64,000 nt of DNA from Agrobacterium genomosp. 13 str. CFBP 6927 (GCA_900012615.1 LT009757.1:1519851-1583850), one strand, 5' to 3'; shown: positions 18,381-27,586, counted from the first letter of the stretch. The notes: generated by a model from the letters alone, not told the origin. Translations and numbers: made by a program.

Positions 18381-19670
18381 ATGATGAGGAAGACGTTGTT
18401 TCTTGCAACGACAGTTCTGACTGCCGTTCTGTCCGCTGCTGTTGCGAGTGCCGCGCAGAAAGAAGTGACCGTATGGTCATGGTTCGTGCAAAGCACCATG
18501 AAGAAGTCGATTGCGGCCTTCGAGAAGGCCCATCCAGACGTGAAGGTGAACTATACCTATTACAATTATTCGCCGGAATATATTACCGCGCTGAAGGCGG
18601 CGGCGGCATCCGGGAGCCTGCCTGACATCATCGGCCTGCAGCCGGGGTCCCTCACACAGCAATATCGCGATAATCTCGAGCCCGTAAACGAACGCGCCGC
18701 CAAACAATGGGGTGCAACATGGGAGGAGAAGATTTTCCCCGTCAACCGCAAACAGATGTTGATGGGCAATCCCGCCGGCGACAAGAATTTCTACATCATT
18801 CCCCAGGAATCGCAGGTTCTCTGCATCTGGTATAACCGCAAGCTCTTCGAAAAACACAATATCGCTGTGCCGAAGACCTATGCGGAACTGAAGGCTGCCG
18901 CCAAGACGCTGAGCGATAACGGCCTCATCCCGATGTTTCAGGGCGCTGCGGACGGCTGGCAGAACGAAAACGTCTTCCTGATGCTCGCCAACCAGTTTTC
19001 CCCCGGCATCGTCGACAAGGCGCAGGCGGGTGAAACGCCGTGGACCGCGCCGGAGCTGGTGGCTGCCATGAAGGCGTGGAAGGGCCTCTTCGATGACGGC
19101 ATCTTCCAGCAGGGTGCGCTTGGCGCGCATGCCTATCCGACCGGCGCGCAGCTCTTCGCACAGGGCAAGGTGGGCATGATGGCGCTTGGCTCCTGGTGGA
19201 TGCAGGAAAGCAAGTTCCCGCCGCCGCTCTCCGAATATGTACAGAACATGGACGGGTTCGACTTCTTCTACATGCCTCCCGTCAAGGAGGGTAACAAGGC
19301 AAGCCCACCTGTCGGCGGCATCGACATCGGTTACGGCCTGACGAAGAATGGCGGCAAGAATGACGCCGCATGGACCTTCCTTGCCGAACTGACCAATGGT
19401 GTCGGTCTGCAGGAGGCGCTGAACGACCTGAACGATCTGCCGGCCTTCGAAGGCCATACGCCGAAGGGCGATATTACCGACCACGTCAAGCAATTGTCGG
19501 CGCGGTTCATGGCAGATCTGCCCAAGGCTGAAAACCAGCGCTTTTCTTCGCCGGCCGTGGCCGAGGCGCTGGACAACGCCCTGGCGGGCGTATCCGCTGG
19601 CAGCATCGAAGCCGAGGCCGCGCTGGCCAAGGTGGACGAGGCGACCAAAAAAGCGCTCGCGTCAAAGTGA
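18381..19670 (+). CDS. Sugar ABC solute-binding protein, family 1 (CUT1)
   Basis: Periplasmic receptor for a sugar or polyol importer. Two consecutive ATGs (18381, 18384) follow AGGGAGGAAT, and the second has the better spacing. The signal peptide runs to about ASAAQKE. The mature part opens VTVWSWFVQSTMKKSIAAFEKAHPDVKV, typical of MalE/UgpB-like receptors, with aromatic residues scattered as in sugar binders. It is part of a complete CUT1 set with two permeases and a MalK-type ATPase. The ligand is unknown. Confidence 0.92.
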   Translation: MMRKTLFLATTVLTAVLSAAVASAAQKEVTVWSWFVQSTMKKSIAAFEKAHPDVKVNYTYYNYSPEYITALKAAAASGSLPDIIGLQPGSLTQQYRDNLEPVNERAAKQWGATWEEKIFPVNRKQMLMGNPAGDKNFYIIPQESQVLCIWYNRKLFEKHNIAVPKTYAELKAAAKTLSDNGLIPMFQGAADGWQNENVFLMLANQFSPGIVDKAQAGETPWTAPELVAAMKAWKGLFDDGIFQQGALGAHAYPTGAQLFAQGKVGMMALGSWWMQESKFPPPLSEYVQNMDGFDFFYMPPVKEGNKASPPVGGIDIGYGLTKNGGKNDAAWTFLAELTNGVGLQEALNDLNDLPAFEGHTPKGDITDHVKQLSARFMADLPKAENQRFSSPAVAEALDNALAGVSAGSIEAEAALAKVDEATKKALASK

Positions 19671-19686
19671 CAGGCGGCCTCAAGAT

Positions 19687-19712
19687 GCCGGGCGCTGCCA
19701 AATGCGCCCGGC
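19687..19712 (+). promoter_or_regulatory. Intercistronic stem-loop after binding-protein gene
   Basis: Perfect 9-bp arms (GCCGGGCGC / GCGCCCGGC) with an 8-nt loop, 16 nt past the binding-protein stop and about 100 nt before the permease. It lacks a T-run. Confidence 0.75.
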
Positions 19713-19815
19713 GGGTTGAAGCGCATCGACCACGACAAGACCTCCCAGGTGCGCTTCAACACCTTTCGATGCCGTTTCGTTTGATGGCGGCGTGATTATC
19801 AATCGGTGAGAACCC

Positions 19816-20754
19816 ATGCGTGCAGAAGTTTTAAGGGCCGGCGCTACGCCTGTTATCATTGAACGCAGCAGAGTTTCGAGGACGTCCATGCTTTATGTCT
19901 TCGCCCTTCCTGCCGTTCTGCTGTTTGTCGTTTTCATTGCCTATCCAATCCTTTGGGTGACGGGACAGAGCTTCTATGCGGCTTCCGGCGAGGCACGCAG
20001 CTTTGCGGGATTTTCGAATTACGCCACGGTTCTTGGTGACCCCACTTTCTGGATCGTCGTGCGCAACATGGTGCTCTGGGGTGTCATCACCATTCCGGTT
20101 CAGATGCTGGTGGGCGGGGTGCTCGCCTGGTTCATCGAACGGCACACGGACCGGCTGCGCGGTTTCTTCCGCACCATGTTCTTCCTGCCCGTCGTCACCT
20201 CCGTTTCGGTGGTCAGCCTTGTCTGGGTGCAGATTTACGCGCCCTATTACGGCATCGCGCAGGAATATCTGAAATATGCCGGCATCGTCATGTCGACCTC
20301 GCCGATCGGCGATCCCAAAACGGCGATCTATGCCCTCATCGTCGTCAATATCTGGCAATGGACCGGGTTTTCCATGCTGATGTATATCGCCGGCATCGCC
20401 AACATGCCGTCTGAGGTGCTGGATGCGGCGCGCATCGATGGCGCGAAGGGTTTGAAACTCGCCGCCCATGTCGTGGTTCCCATGCTGGCGCCCGCCACGA
20501 AATCATTGCTGCTTCTCGGCGTCATCGGCACGCTTCAGACCTTTCCCATCGTGCATCTGATGACCGGCGGCGGCCCGAACCGGGCAAGCGAGGTTTTCGG
20601 CACCTTCATCTTCAAGCAAAGCTTTGTGCTGGGCGATACCGGCAGCGGTGCGGCGCTTTCCGTGATCGTTCTTGTCGTGGCGCTTGGCCTCTCGCTGCTG
20701 CAGATCGCAGCACTCGGCGCGCGGCTGACGCCTGCCGGAAAGGATCGGTCATGA
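19816..20754 (+). CDS. Sugar ABC permease, MalF/UgpA-like (CUT1)
   Basis: First membrane subunit, 312 residues. Six hydrophobic segments begin at LYVFALPAVLLFVVFIAYPILWVTG. The EAA loop appears as EVLDAARIDGAKGLKLAAHVVVPMLAPATKSLLLLG, and GGGPNRASEVFGTFIFKQSF matches MalF-type proteins. A GGTGAG motif precedes the ATG. Its stop overlaps the next permease start (ATGA). Confidence 0.92.
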   Translation: MRAEVLRAGATPVIIERSRVSRTSMLYVFALPAVLLFVVFIAYPILWVTGQSFYAASGEARSFAGFSNYATVLGDPTFWIVVRNMVLWGVITIPVQMLVGGVLAWFIERHTDRLRGFFRTMFFLPVVTSVSVVSLVWVQIYAPYYGIAQEYLKYAGIVMSTSPIGDPKTAIYALIVVNIWQWTGFSMLMYIAGIANMPSEVLDAARIDGAKGLKLAAHVVVPMLAPATKSLLLLGVIGTLQTFPIVHLMTGGGPNRASEVFGTFIFKQSFVLGDTGSGAALSVIVLVVALGLSLLQIAALGARLTPAGKDRS

Positions 20755-21584
20755 CGGCTTTTGCCCGCAACCGCGCACGCGGCATTCTCATTCATGCGGT
20801 GCTGTTCATCGTGCTCGGCATCTGGATGGTCCCGCAGGTCTACATGCTGTCCGTGGGGCTGAGAACGCCGGCGCAGGCTTTTGACGCCGCACTCTTCACA
20901 TGGCCGGTGACCTTCGACAATTTCATCACCGTCATCCGCGACAATCCGCTCGGCGGCATCTTTTTGAATAGCCTGGTCGTCACTGTCGCGACGGTGGCGA
21001 TCGTGGTCGCCGTATCCTCGCTTTTTGCCTTCTCCATCGCCATCCTTCGGCTGAAGGGCACGCTGTTTCTCTACACCACGCTTCTGACGACGCTGATGGT
21101 GCCGCTCGCTTCGATGGTGTTGCCGCTTGCCATTCTCCTGAAGAATTTCGGCTGGGTGAACACCTATATCGGGCTCATATTGCCCTATGCCGCACTCGGT
21201 GTGCCCTTCGCCATGGTCATTCTGAAATCCTTCATGGAAGACGCGCCGCGTGAACTGTTCGAGGCTGCGAAGGTGGATGGCTGCAACGCCTGGCAGACCT
21301 ACTGGCATGTGGCGTTGCCGCTGGTGCGCCCGGCGCTGGTTTTCGTCACCATCTGGCAGTTCATCGTCACCTGGAACGAATTTTTCCTGGCGCTGATCGT
21401 CCTGACGAAAAGCGAGATGAAGACGCTCACCATCGTGCCGATGCAATATTCCGGCCTCTATATGGCCAATCCCGGCGCGCTGTTTGCGGTGCTGACGCTG
21501 ATCGCGCTTCCCCTCATTCTTCTTTATGTGCTGGTGCAGCGCGCCTTCGTGCGTGGCCTGACTGCCGGTGCGGTGAAAGGCTAG
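20751..21584 (+). CDS. Sugar ABC permease, MalG/UgpE-like (CUT1)
   Basis: Second membrane subunit, 277 residues, six membrane segments. The EAA loop is RELFEAAKVDGCNAWQTYWHVALPLVRPALV, and the ending VLVQRAFVRGLTAGAVKG is the standard MalG-type C-terminus that contacts the ATPase. It overlaps the upstream permease by 4 nt and precedes the ATPase by 4 nt. Confidence 0.93.
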   Translation: MTAFARNRARGILIHAVLFIVLGIWMVPQVYMLSVGLRTPAQAFDAALFTWPVTFDNFITVIRDNPLGGIFLNSLVVTVATVAIVVAVSSLFAFSIAILRLKGTLFLYTTLLTTLMVPLASMVLPLAILLKNFGWVNTYIGLILPYAALGVPFAMVILKSFMEDAPRELFEAAKVDGCNAWQTYWHVALPLVRPALVFVTIWQFIVTWNEFFLALIVLTKSEMKTLTIVPMQYSGLYMANPGALFAVLTLIALPLILLYVLVQRAFVRGLTAGAVKG

Positions 21585-21588
21585 ACCC

Positions 21589-22713
21589 ATGGCGACGCTT
21601 TCGATCGACAAAATCACCAAGGCCTTCGGCAGCCTGACGGTCATTCCCGAATTGTCGCTGACCATAGAGGATGGCGAATTCTGCGTGCTGGTCGGCCCCT
21701 CCGGTTGCGGAAAATCCACGCTGCTGCGCATCATCGCCGGACTGGAGCCAATCAGTTCGGGCCGCGTGCTGGTGGATGGCGCGGATATGAGCGATGCCGA
21801 GCCGCCCGAACGCGGCGTAGCCATGGTCTTCCAGTCCTATGCGCTTTATCCGCATATGGATGTTGCCCGCAATATCGGCTTCGGGCTGGAAATCGCCCGG
21901 ACGCCCACGGCCGAAATCGGCGAGCGGGTGGGCCGCGCGGCCGGCAAACTCAAGCTTTCGAACTATCTGAAACGCAAGCCGCGCGAATTGTCCGGCGGTC
22001 AGCGCCAGCGTGTCGCCATCGGCCGGGCGATGACGCGCAAGCCGAAGCTTTTCCTGCTCGATGAACCGCTTTCCAACCTCGATGCGGCCCTGCGTGTCGG
22101 CATGCGGGTGGAAATCGCACGGCTGAAGGCGGAACTCGGCTGCACGATGATCTATGTCACGCACGACCAGGTGGAAGCGATGACGCTTGCCGACAAGATC
22201 GTCGTCATGAATGGCGGCCGTATCGAGCAGATCGGCTCGCCGCTTGCGCTCTACCAGCGTCCCGCCAATCTTTTCGTCGCGGGTTTCATCGGTTCGCCCG
22301 CCATGAACCTTCTGAAAGCGCGCGTCGTCTCAGCCGCAGAAGGCATCGCCACCGTGTCTCTCGCCGCTGGTCCCTCCCTCGATATTGCTGTTTCAAGGCC
22401 GCTTGAGCCCGGTGACACCGTAACTCTCGGCATTCGCCCCGAACATATTGCTATCGGCGACGGGCAGGGCGGACAGTCCTATTCGATGAAAGCGACGATG
22501 GTCGAACTGCTCGGCAGCGATACTTTCATCCATGTCCGCGAGGGCGAGGAAACGATCACCATAAGAGACAGCCTTGGCCGCATGGCGCGCGCGGGCGACC
22601 GCATAGCCGTGTCGTTCCCGGCCGCCGCCTGCCATCTGTTCGACGCGAACGGGCAGAGAGTGTCGCGGGATATGAAGAACCCGCAGGAAACTGAAGCGGG
22701 GCGGATCAATTGA
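21589..22713 (+). CDS. Sugar ABC ATPase, MalK/UgpC-like (CUT1)
   Basis: ATPase of the CUT1 importer, 374 residues. Walker A is GPSGCGKST, the signature LSGGQRQRV, Walker B LFLLDEPLSNLD and the switch THDQVEAMTLADKI. A C-terminal TOBE/MRP domain (LGIRPEHIAIGDGQ) is present, as in MalK and UgpC, where it mediates dimerisation and regulation. The sequence is intact. It is followed 52 nt later by the second dehydrogenase of the cluster. Confidence 0.94.
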   Translation: MATLSIDKITKAFGSLTVIPELSLTIEDGEFCVLVGPSGCGKSTLLRIIAGLEPISSGRVLVDGADMSDAEPPERGVAMVFQSYALYPHMDVARNIGFGLEIARTPTAEIGERVGRAAGKLKLSNYLKRKPRELSGGQRQRVAIGRAMTRKPKLFLLDEPLSNLDAALRVGMRVEIARLKAELGCTMIYVTHDQVEAMTLADKIVVMNGGRIEQIGSPLALYQRPANLFVAGFIGSPAMNLLKARVVSAAEGIATVSLAAGPSLDIAVSRPLEPGDTVTLGIRPEHIAIGDGQGGQSYSMKATMVELLGSDTFIHVREGEETITIRDSLGRMARAGDRIAVSFPAAACHLFDANGQRVSRDMKNPQETEAGRIN

Positions 22714-22765
22714 AACGTTGTGAAGGGTGCGGAATGTTCGGCGCCATGAGGAAGGAAGACGGGAA

Positions 22766-23494
22766 ATGACGGATTTTCAGGGCAGAACGATCCTTGTGAC
22801 GGGCGGCAGCGGCGGTATTGGCGGCGAAACGGTGCGCCATCTCGTGCGCGCCAATGCCGATGTCATCGCGGCAGGGCGTTCGCAGGAGGCGCTCGAGGCT
22901 ATCGCGAAGGAAACCGGTTGCCGTACATTAACGTTCGATCTCGCCCGCGACGAGGAAATCCGCGCCGCGCTGGAGGGGCTCGATCTGTGGGGCGTCGTCA
23001 ATTGCGGCGGTTTCGGCGGCGAGATCGCCACGCCGATGGACACGGATATCGCCATTTTCGATAAGGTCATCACCATCAATGCACGTGGTGCGCTGCTGGT
23101 GACGAAATATGCCAGCCAGTCCATGGTGAGGCTCGGCAAGGGCGGCGCCATCGTCAACGTGTCCAGCCAGGCCGCTCTTGTGGCGCTGCCGGGCCATATC
23201 TCCTATGGGTCTTCCAAGGCCGCTCTCGATAATATCACCCGCTGCTCTGCGCTGGAGCTCGGCCGCTACAATATCCGCGTCAACAGCGTCAATCCAACCG
23301 TTGTCATGACACCGATTTCGTCCGGCCACTGGAGCCAGCCGCATGTGGCCGAGCCTTTCCTGAAGCAGATGCCGCTCGGCCGGTGGGCCAGCGAAGCGGA
23401 AATCGCCGCCCCCATCGTCTTCCTGCTCAGCGACGCAGCCTCGATGATTACGGGTGTTTCGCTGCCAATTGATGGCGGTTTCACCTGCTGCTGA
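22766..23494 (+). CDS. Short-chain dehydrogenase, L-xylulose reductase/carbonyl reductase-like
   Basis: Cytoplasmic NAD(P)-dependent oxidoreductase, 242 residues. The glycine motif TGGSGGIG is at 12-19, and catalytic S134, Y147 and K151 lie in VSSQAALVALPGHISYGSSK. AAGRS after the second strand (35-39) suggests NADP preference, as in dicarbonyl/L-xylulose reductases. The usual NAG motif is replaced by NCGG (79-82), an uncommon variant. The ATG at 22766 follows a purine-rich run. As last gene of the importer operon it probably interconverts the transported polyol or sugar with a ketose. Confidence 0.88.
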   Translation: MTDFQGRTILVTGGSGGIGGETVRHLVRANADVIAAGRSQEALEAIAKETGCRTLTFDLARDEEIRAALEGLDLWGVVNCGGFGGEIATPMDTDIAIFDKVITINARGALLVTKYASQSMVRLGKGGAIVNVSSQAALVALPGHISYGSSKAALDNITRCSALELGRYNIRVNSVNPTVVMTPISSGHWSQPHVAEPFLKQMPLGRWASEAEIAAPIVFLLSDAASMITGVSLPIDGGFTCC

Positions 23495-23505
23495 TTGGCA
23501 AGTTT

Positions 23506-23524
23506 ATTCGGCGATCATCCGAAT
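23506..23524 (+). terminator. Weak stem-loop between convergent operons
   Basis: Six-bp arms (ATTCGG / CCGAAT) and a 7-nt loop, 12 nt after the dehydrogenase stop, followed by TGTGTGG. It is the only terminator-like element in the 127-bp convergent gap. Confidence 0.3.
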
Positions 23525-23621
23525 TGTGTGGCGCATCCATCAGGTGCTCCTCCTGTCCCCCCGCATCTATCGCAAGATTGCCGAAGTCAGATTCCTTTGG
23601 ATGCTTCACCATGAGCACCGC

Positions 23622-24410
23622 TTAAAGTTGATCCGAGCTGCCCCCGTTTTTAAGAAACTGGGCGACCGCAGACTTCAGCGCCACACCGCTGATGCGGGTT
23701 TTCACCATGTCCCTTACCAATTTGGAGATGATCTCGGCGGCTTCGCGGACCGGCAAACCACCATCGCGGATGTTGGAAACGCAGTTCCGTCTGGAATCCG
23801 GGTTCCCCGATTTTGGACCGTAGGTGATATAGGCCCCTAGACTGTCGGCAGCGGATAGGCCCGGACGTTCTCCGACCAGCACGATCGTCAGTTTTGCACC
23901 GAGCGCCTCGCCGACCGGATCACCAAGCGCAACCCGAGCCTGGTTCGCAAGTACAACCGATGCAATTGAAAGGTTCAGGATAGCCAGTTTTGGCACAAGC
24001 GCCTCGATCAGTGGCGCTGAATTGAGATCGACCGCACTGGATGACAAGCCATCTGCCGCGATAATCGCCACGTCATAACCCTTGCCCGCGCCCGCCTGCT
24101 TCAGCCGCTCTGTCGATTCCGCGGCGAGCAGTCGTCCGAGATCCGGTCGTCTTACATAGATGTTACGATCACTCGCCATGCTGTCGACCCGGACCACGGA
24201 AAGGCCGAGGCGGTTGAGCCGTTCCGTGAGCGCTGTCCTGTCAACGCTGGTCCAGACCGCTTCGCGCGCCCGCGCGTGATCGAGCAGGAAGGACAGCTGT
24301 GCTCCTGTTGGCAGACCTGCACCATGGCGCCCGAGCGAGACGCGCGCGTCGGTCATTTCCTTGAGGTTCAACCCCTGTTCGGTGACGGAGGGTTCGATCA
24401 CCATTGTCAT
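23622..24410 (-). CDS. eutC: Ethanolamine ammonia-lyase small subunit
   Basis: Small subunit of the adenosylcobalamin-dependent lyase that converts ethanolamine to acetaldehyde and ammonia. The 262-residue product contains the family's LTDARVSLGRHGAGLPT-type opening, AADGLSSSAVDLNS, VGERPGLSAADSLGAYITYGP, and NCVSNIRDGGLP near the C-terminus. It follows the large-subunit gene by 3 nt and ends an 11-gene operon. No shell genes, EutA reactivase or EutE aldehyde dehydrogenase lie nearby, so this is not the microcompartment type. It is unrelated to the ectoine gene of the same name at 57032-58045. Confidence 0.93.
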   Translation of the reverse strand: MTMVIEPSVTEQGLNLKEMTDARVSLGRHGAGLPTGAQLSFLLDHARAREAVWTSVDRTALTERLNRLGLSVVRVDSMASDRNIYVRRPDLGRLLAAESTERLKQAGAGKGYDVAIIAADGLSSSAVDLNSAPLIEALVPKLAILNLSIASVVLANQARVALGDPVGEALGAKLTIVLVGERPGLSAADSLGAYITYGPKSGNPDSRRNCVSNIRDGGLPVREAAEIISKLVRDMVKTRISGVALKSAVAQFLKNGGSSDQL

Positions 24411-24413
24411 ATA

Positions 24414-25805
24414 TCAGGCTCCGATCAGATTGCTGCTGCGGACATAGTCGGAGAGCACGGCCGGCTCGCCAATCAGCGCACCGTCGCAATCCGTCAGGCC
24501 GATTTCGGAAAGCCATCTTTCGAATTCCGGCGCCGGCGGCCGTTTCAGGGTCTCGCGGCAATAGACAGCATCGTGATGCGACAGCGACTGGTAGTTCAGC
24601 ATGATATCGTCGGCACCCGGCACGGTAATCACAAAATTGACATTGGCGGCGCAGAGCAGCGTCAGCAGCGTATCCATGTCCTCCTGGTCGGCATCGGCAT
24701 GGTTGGTGTAACAGACGTCGACGCCCATCGGCAGGCCCAGGAGTTTGCCGCAGAAATGATCCTCGATGCCGGCACGGATGATCTGCTTGCCGTTGAACAG
24801 ATATTCCGGCCCGATAAAGCCGACGACCGTATTCACGAGCAGCGGATCGAACTCGCGTGCCACCGCATAGGCGCGGGTCTCCATCGTCTGCTGGTCGACG
24901 CCAAAATGTGCATCGGCGGAAAGGGCGGCACCTTGTCCCGTTTCGAAATACATCACGTTTGCACCCGCCATGCCGCGCCCCAGCGACCGTCCCGCCTCAT
25001 GCGCCTCCTTCAGCAGAGCCAGATCGACACCAAAGCCGCGATTTGCCTTTTCCGATCCCGCAACCGACTGGAAGACGAGGTCGACCGGAGCGCCGCGCTG
25101 GATCGCCTGGATCGCCGTTGTCACATGGCCGAGGCAACAGGTCTGGGTCGGGATCGCAAGTTTTTCCCGCAATTCGTCGAGCAACGAGACGATGCGGACA
25201 TAGTCATCTGTCGCATCGGTTGCGGGATTGACGCCGATCACAGCATCTCCCGACCCCATCAGCAGTCCGTCGATGGCGGACGCCATGATGCCTCGGCTGT
25301 CATCGGTCGGGTGGTTGGGCTGGTTGCGGGTGGAAAGCCGTCCCGCAAGCCCAATCGTGTTGCGAAATCTTGTCACGACGCGGCGCTTGGCGGAAACAGC
25401 GATCATGTCCTGCAACCGCATGATCTTCGATACCGCCGCAACCATTTCCGGCGTCAGCCCCCAGGTAACGGCCTCAAGCCGGTCATGCGTCGTCTCGGGC
25501 TTGAGCAGCCATTCACGGAATTCGCCGACGGTAAGTGAGGAGACTGCGGAAAAGGCTGCCGGGTCGTGCCGCTCCGCGATCAGACGGGAAACTTCGTCTT
25601 CTTCAGACGAAATGATTTCTTCACTGAGAAATGCCTTCAAGGGCAGATCGGCCAGCGCCATCTGGGCCGCAAGTCGCTCGACCGGGCCTGCCGCGGCAAT
25701 GCCAGCCAGCTGGTCGCCGGAGCGTTCCGGCGTTGCTTTAGCCAGCAGCATTTTCAGGTCATCGAAGCGGAAGACAGTCCGCTCGAGCGTCGTGGTATAG
25801 GGCAT
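24414..25805 (-). CDS. eutB: Ethanolamine ammonia-lyase large subunit
   Basis: Catalytic TIM-barrel subunit, 463 residues, the normal length. Family landmarks include RFRNTIGLAGRLSTRNQPNHPTDD, DAVIGVNPATD, TCCLGHVTTAIQAIQRGAPVDLVFQSVAGSEKAN, YFETGQGAALSADAHFGVDQQTMETRAYA and ITVPGADDIMLNYQSLSHHDA. It starts 8 nt after the phosphatase gene stop. Within this operon it may act on ethanolamine released from a larger molecule, or on a related short amino alcohol. Assignment is firm; the native substrate is inferred. Confidence 0.94.
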   Translation of the reverse strand: MPYTTTLERTVFRFDDLKMLLAKATPERSGDQLAGIAAAGPVERLAAQMALADLPLKAFLSEEIISSEEDEVSRLIAERHDPAAFSAVSSLTVGEFREWLLKPETTHDRLEAVTWGLTPEMVAAVSKIMRLQDMIAVSAKRRVVTRFRNTIGLAGRLSTRNQPNHPTDDSRGIMASAIDGLLMGSGDAVIGVNPATDATDDYVRIVSLLDELREKLAIPTQTCCLGHVTTAIQAIQRGAPVDLVFQSVAGSEKANRGFGVDLALLKEAHEAGRSLGRGMAGANVMYFETGQGAALSADAHFGVDQQTMETRAYAVAREFDPLLVNTVVGFIGPEYLFNGKQIIRAGIEDHFCGKLLGLPMGVDVCYTNHADADQEDMDTLLTLLCAANVNFVITVPGADDIMLNYQSLSHHDAVYCRETLKRPPAPEFERWLSEIGLTDCDGALIGEPAVLSDYVRSSNLIGA

Positions 25806-25813
25806 TTTTTAAT

Positions 25814-26602
25814 TTACCAGTTGAGTAGTGAGAGGGCTTCGTCGTGAAGCCTTGGAGTGGCCGACGCCAGAACTCGTCCGTCGGAATGTATCGAAAGCGC
25901 ATTGCCCTTCCAGTCGGTAATGCACCCGCCAGCTCCCGCGACAACGGGCACGAGAGCCATGTAGTCGTAGGGTTGAAGTCCCGTCTCGAGAGCGATGTCG
26001 CAATGGCCGGAAGCGATCAGACCATAGATGTAGCAGTCTCCACCGAAACGCCGCAGCCTGGCTTTGCGAGAGAGACGCTCGAAGCTTTCGGCTTCGCTGT
26101 CCACAAACATATCCGGTGAGGTGGTATAGAAACGTGCCTCAGGCAGGCTCTCGCAGCCGCTGGTGCGGGCCGGCTTGCCGGCAAAGAGTGCCTGTCCCGG
26201 CATTCCCTGCCACCGTTCACCGGTGGCTGGAATATCGATCAGGCCGCAGAACGGCTTTTCCTCGAAAGTCAGTGAGATAAGAGTGCCGAATAGCGGAAAG
26301 CCGGTGATGAAGCTCTTGGTGCCGTCAATCGGGTCGAGCACCCAGGTGAAGGCATTGCCTTTTTTGACGCCGAACTCCTCACCATAGATGCCATGGTCGG
26401 GAAAACGCGCCCCGATCATCTCGCGAAGATGTTTTTCGATTTCGCGGTCGGCGATTGTCACCGGGCTTTCGTCGAGTTTTGAGATCACGTCCAGCTGCGT
26501 TCTGAAATAAGAGAGCGCCAGCGGACGCGTGGTGTCGGCAAGTTCAGCGGCGAAGGCGTTATATGTCGCGGCCTCTTGCGGGCTGATATCGGTGATGGGC
26601 AT
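25814..26602 (-). CDS. Inositol-monophosphatase-family phosphatase, HisN-like
   Basis: Metal-dependent phosphomonoesterase, 262 residues. The metal site motifs are EEFG (E within HGIYGEEFG), VLDPIDGTKSF and the late YDYMALVPVVAGAGG, which follows the HisN pattern (YD) rather than the WD of inositol monophosphatase. The start at 26602 overlaps the phosphotransferase stop by one base (TGATG); the longer frame lies within that gene. True histidine biosynthesis is unlikely here because the gene is embedded in a catabolic operon. It probably dephosphorylates an imported or kinase-generated phosphoester. Confidence 0.88.
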   Translation of the reverse strand: MPITDISPQEAATYNAFAAELADTTRPLALSYFRTQLDVISKLDESPVTIADREIEKHLREMIGARFPDHGIYGEEFGVKKGNAFTWVLDPIDGTKSFITGFPLFGTLISLTFEEKPFCGLIDIPATGERWQGMPGQALFAGKPARTSGCESLPEARFYTTSPDMFVDSEAESFERLSRKARLRRFGGDCYIYGLIASGHCDIALETGLQPYDYMALVPVVAGAGGCITDWKGNALSIHSDGRVLASATPRLHDEALSLLNW

Positions 26603-27537
26603 CAGAGTGCTTTCAGGAACAGGGGCCAACGGGGATCGTGGATGATCGATCGGGCACGCATGTGCTTCCAGATTCCGTATTTGTAAAAGTCGAAATCGAG
26701 GGTCGAGATCCGGTTCTGCACCATCGCCCAAGTGCTCCATTTGATGTCGGCAAGTGCTTTGTGGACGATGAAGCGAGCGTGGTGCGACTTGTCGTAACGT
26801 CCGAAATATTCCTCGATTATCTCGCAGTCGGTCGCTTCCGAATAGAACATCTCGCCGCTCCAGATAGCGAGGTCGTAGAGCCTTTCATTGTTTGATGCAT
26901 ATTCGAAATCGATCAGCTTGATGGACTTGTCGTCGCCGATCAGGAAATTGCCGGGCATCGGGTCATTGAAGCAGGGAACGAGGTCGAGCCCCGATGCCTC
27001 AAGCGCGGCGCGTGCCTGCCGGTAGTTCCGCAAGAGCCAGTCGTAGTCGAGCGGCCAGTGGCCGCCAAGCTGGCGCACCTGATCGAAATGTTCCTCAATC
27101 ATGTCGAAGACGGTTTTCGTGAGAGGCAGGGCAGGGGCGTCGTGAAACTGACGGTAGACGCGCACCGCTTCGTTGCGGATTGCTGTATCGGCAAAATCCC
27201 TGTGGGTCGAGGCGCGGCGACCATCAATGAATTCGGCAATTTCGATATCGAGGTGGTCGAGATAATCGAATGTCTTCGGCCCGATGCCGATCGCTTCCGC
27301 TTGCTTGCTGGCTGCTGCTGCGGCTTTGCGGTCGATGAACATTTCGGTGCCACGGCCCGGGATTTTCAGAAAATACCCTCGCTCTTCGCCTTCAACCTCG
27401 ATGCGAAAATTGGTGTTACTGATGCCACCGGAGACAGGACGGTAGCGCAGCCTTCGTCCTTTCCATGGGGCCACCTGGACAATTGCGGCTTCAACCGCCT
27501 TTTCTGCGTCGGACCGTGCCGTTCCCAGTTCGTTCAT
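26602..27537 (-). CDS. Choline/ethanolamine kinase-family phosphotransferase
   Basis: Kinase-fold phosphotransferase of 311 residues. N-terminal lobe VSGGISNTNFRIEVEGEERGYFLKIPG resembles LicA-type choline kinases. The catalytic loop reads CFNDPMPGNFL: the aspartate and asparagine are kept but the usual histidine is phenylalanine. The metal loop LIDFEYASNNERLYDLA is canonical. It may phosphorylate an amino alcohol or related hydroxyl compound. It is followed directly by a phosphatase gene and preceded by a second phosphotransferase with a standard catalytic loop, so the two kinases probably differ in role. Confidence 0.85.
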   Translation of the reverse strand: MNELGTARSDAEKAVEAAIVQVAPWKGRRLRYRPVSGGISNTNFRIEVEGEERGYFLKIPGRGTEMFIDRKAAAAASKQAEAIGIGPKTFDYLDHLDIEIAEFIDGRRASTHRDFADTAIRNEAVRVYRQFHDAPALPLTKTVFDMIEEHFDQVRQLGGHWPLDYDWLLRNYRQARAALEASGLDLVPCFNDPMPGNFLIGDDKSIKLIDFEYASNNERLYDLAIWSGEMFYSEATDCEIIEEYFGRYDKSHHARFIVHKALADIKWSTWAMVQNRISTLDFDFYKYGIWKHMRARSIIHDPRWPLFLKAL

Positions 27538-27586
27538 AGGCTTGTTCCCGTTATCGTTTTAGCCTGTCGTGACGTATGGTCGTGCT

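Noticed and set aside
20535..21824. 429-codon minus-strand open frame
   Set aside because: It lies antisense to two permeases and the ATPase; its charged, low-complexity translation is typical of a membrane-protein mirror frame.
24276..25538. 420-codon plus-strand open frame
   Set aside because: It is antisense to the ethanolamine ammonia-lyase genes, which are unmistakable.
23622..25805. Ethanolamine-utilisation microcompartment
   Set aside because: Only the two lyase subunits are present; no shell, reactivase, aldehyde dehydrogenase or phosphotransacetylase genes are found nearby.
25814..26602. Histidine biosynthesis hisN
   Set aside because: The protein is HisN-like, but the gene is translationally coupled to a phosphotransferase in a catabolic operon with no his genes around.
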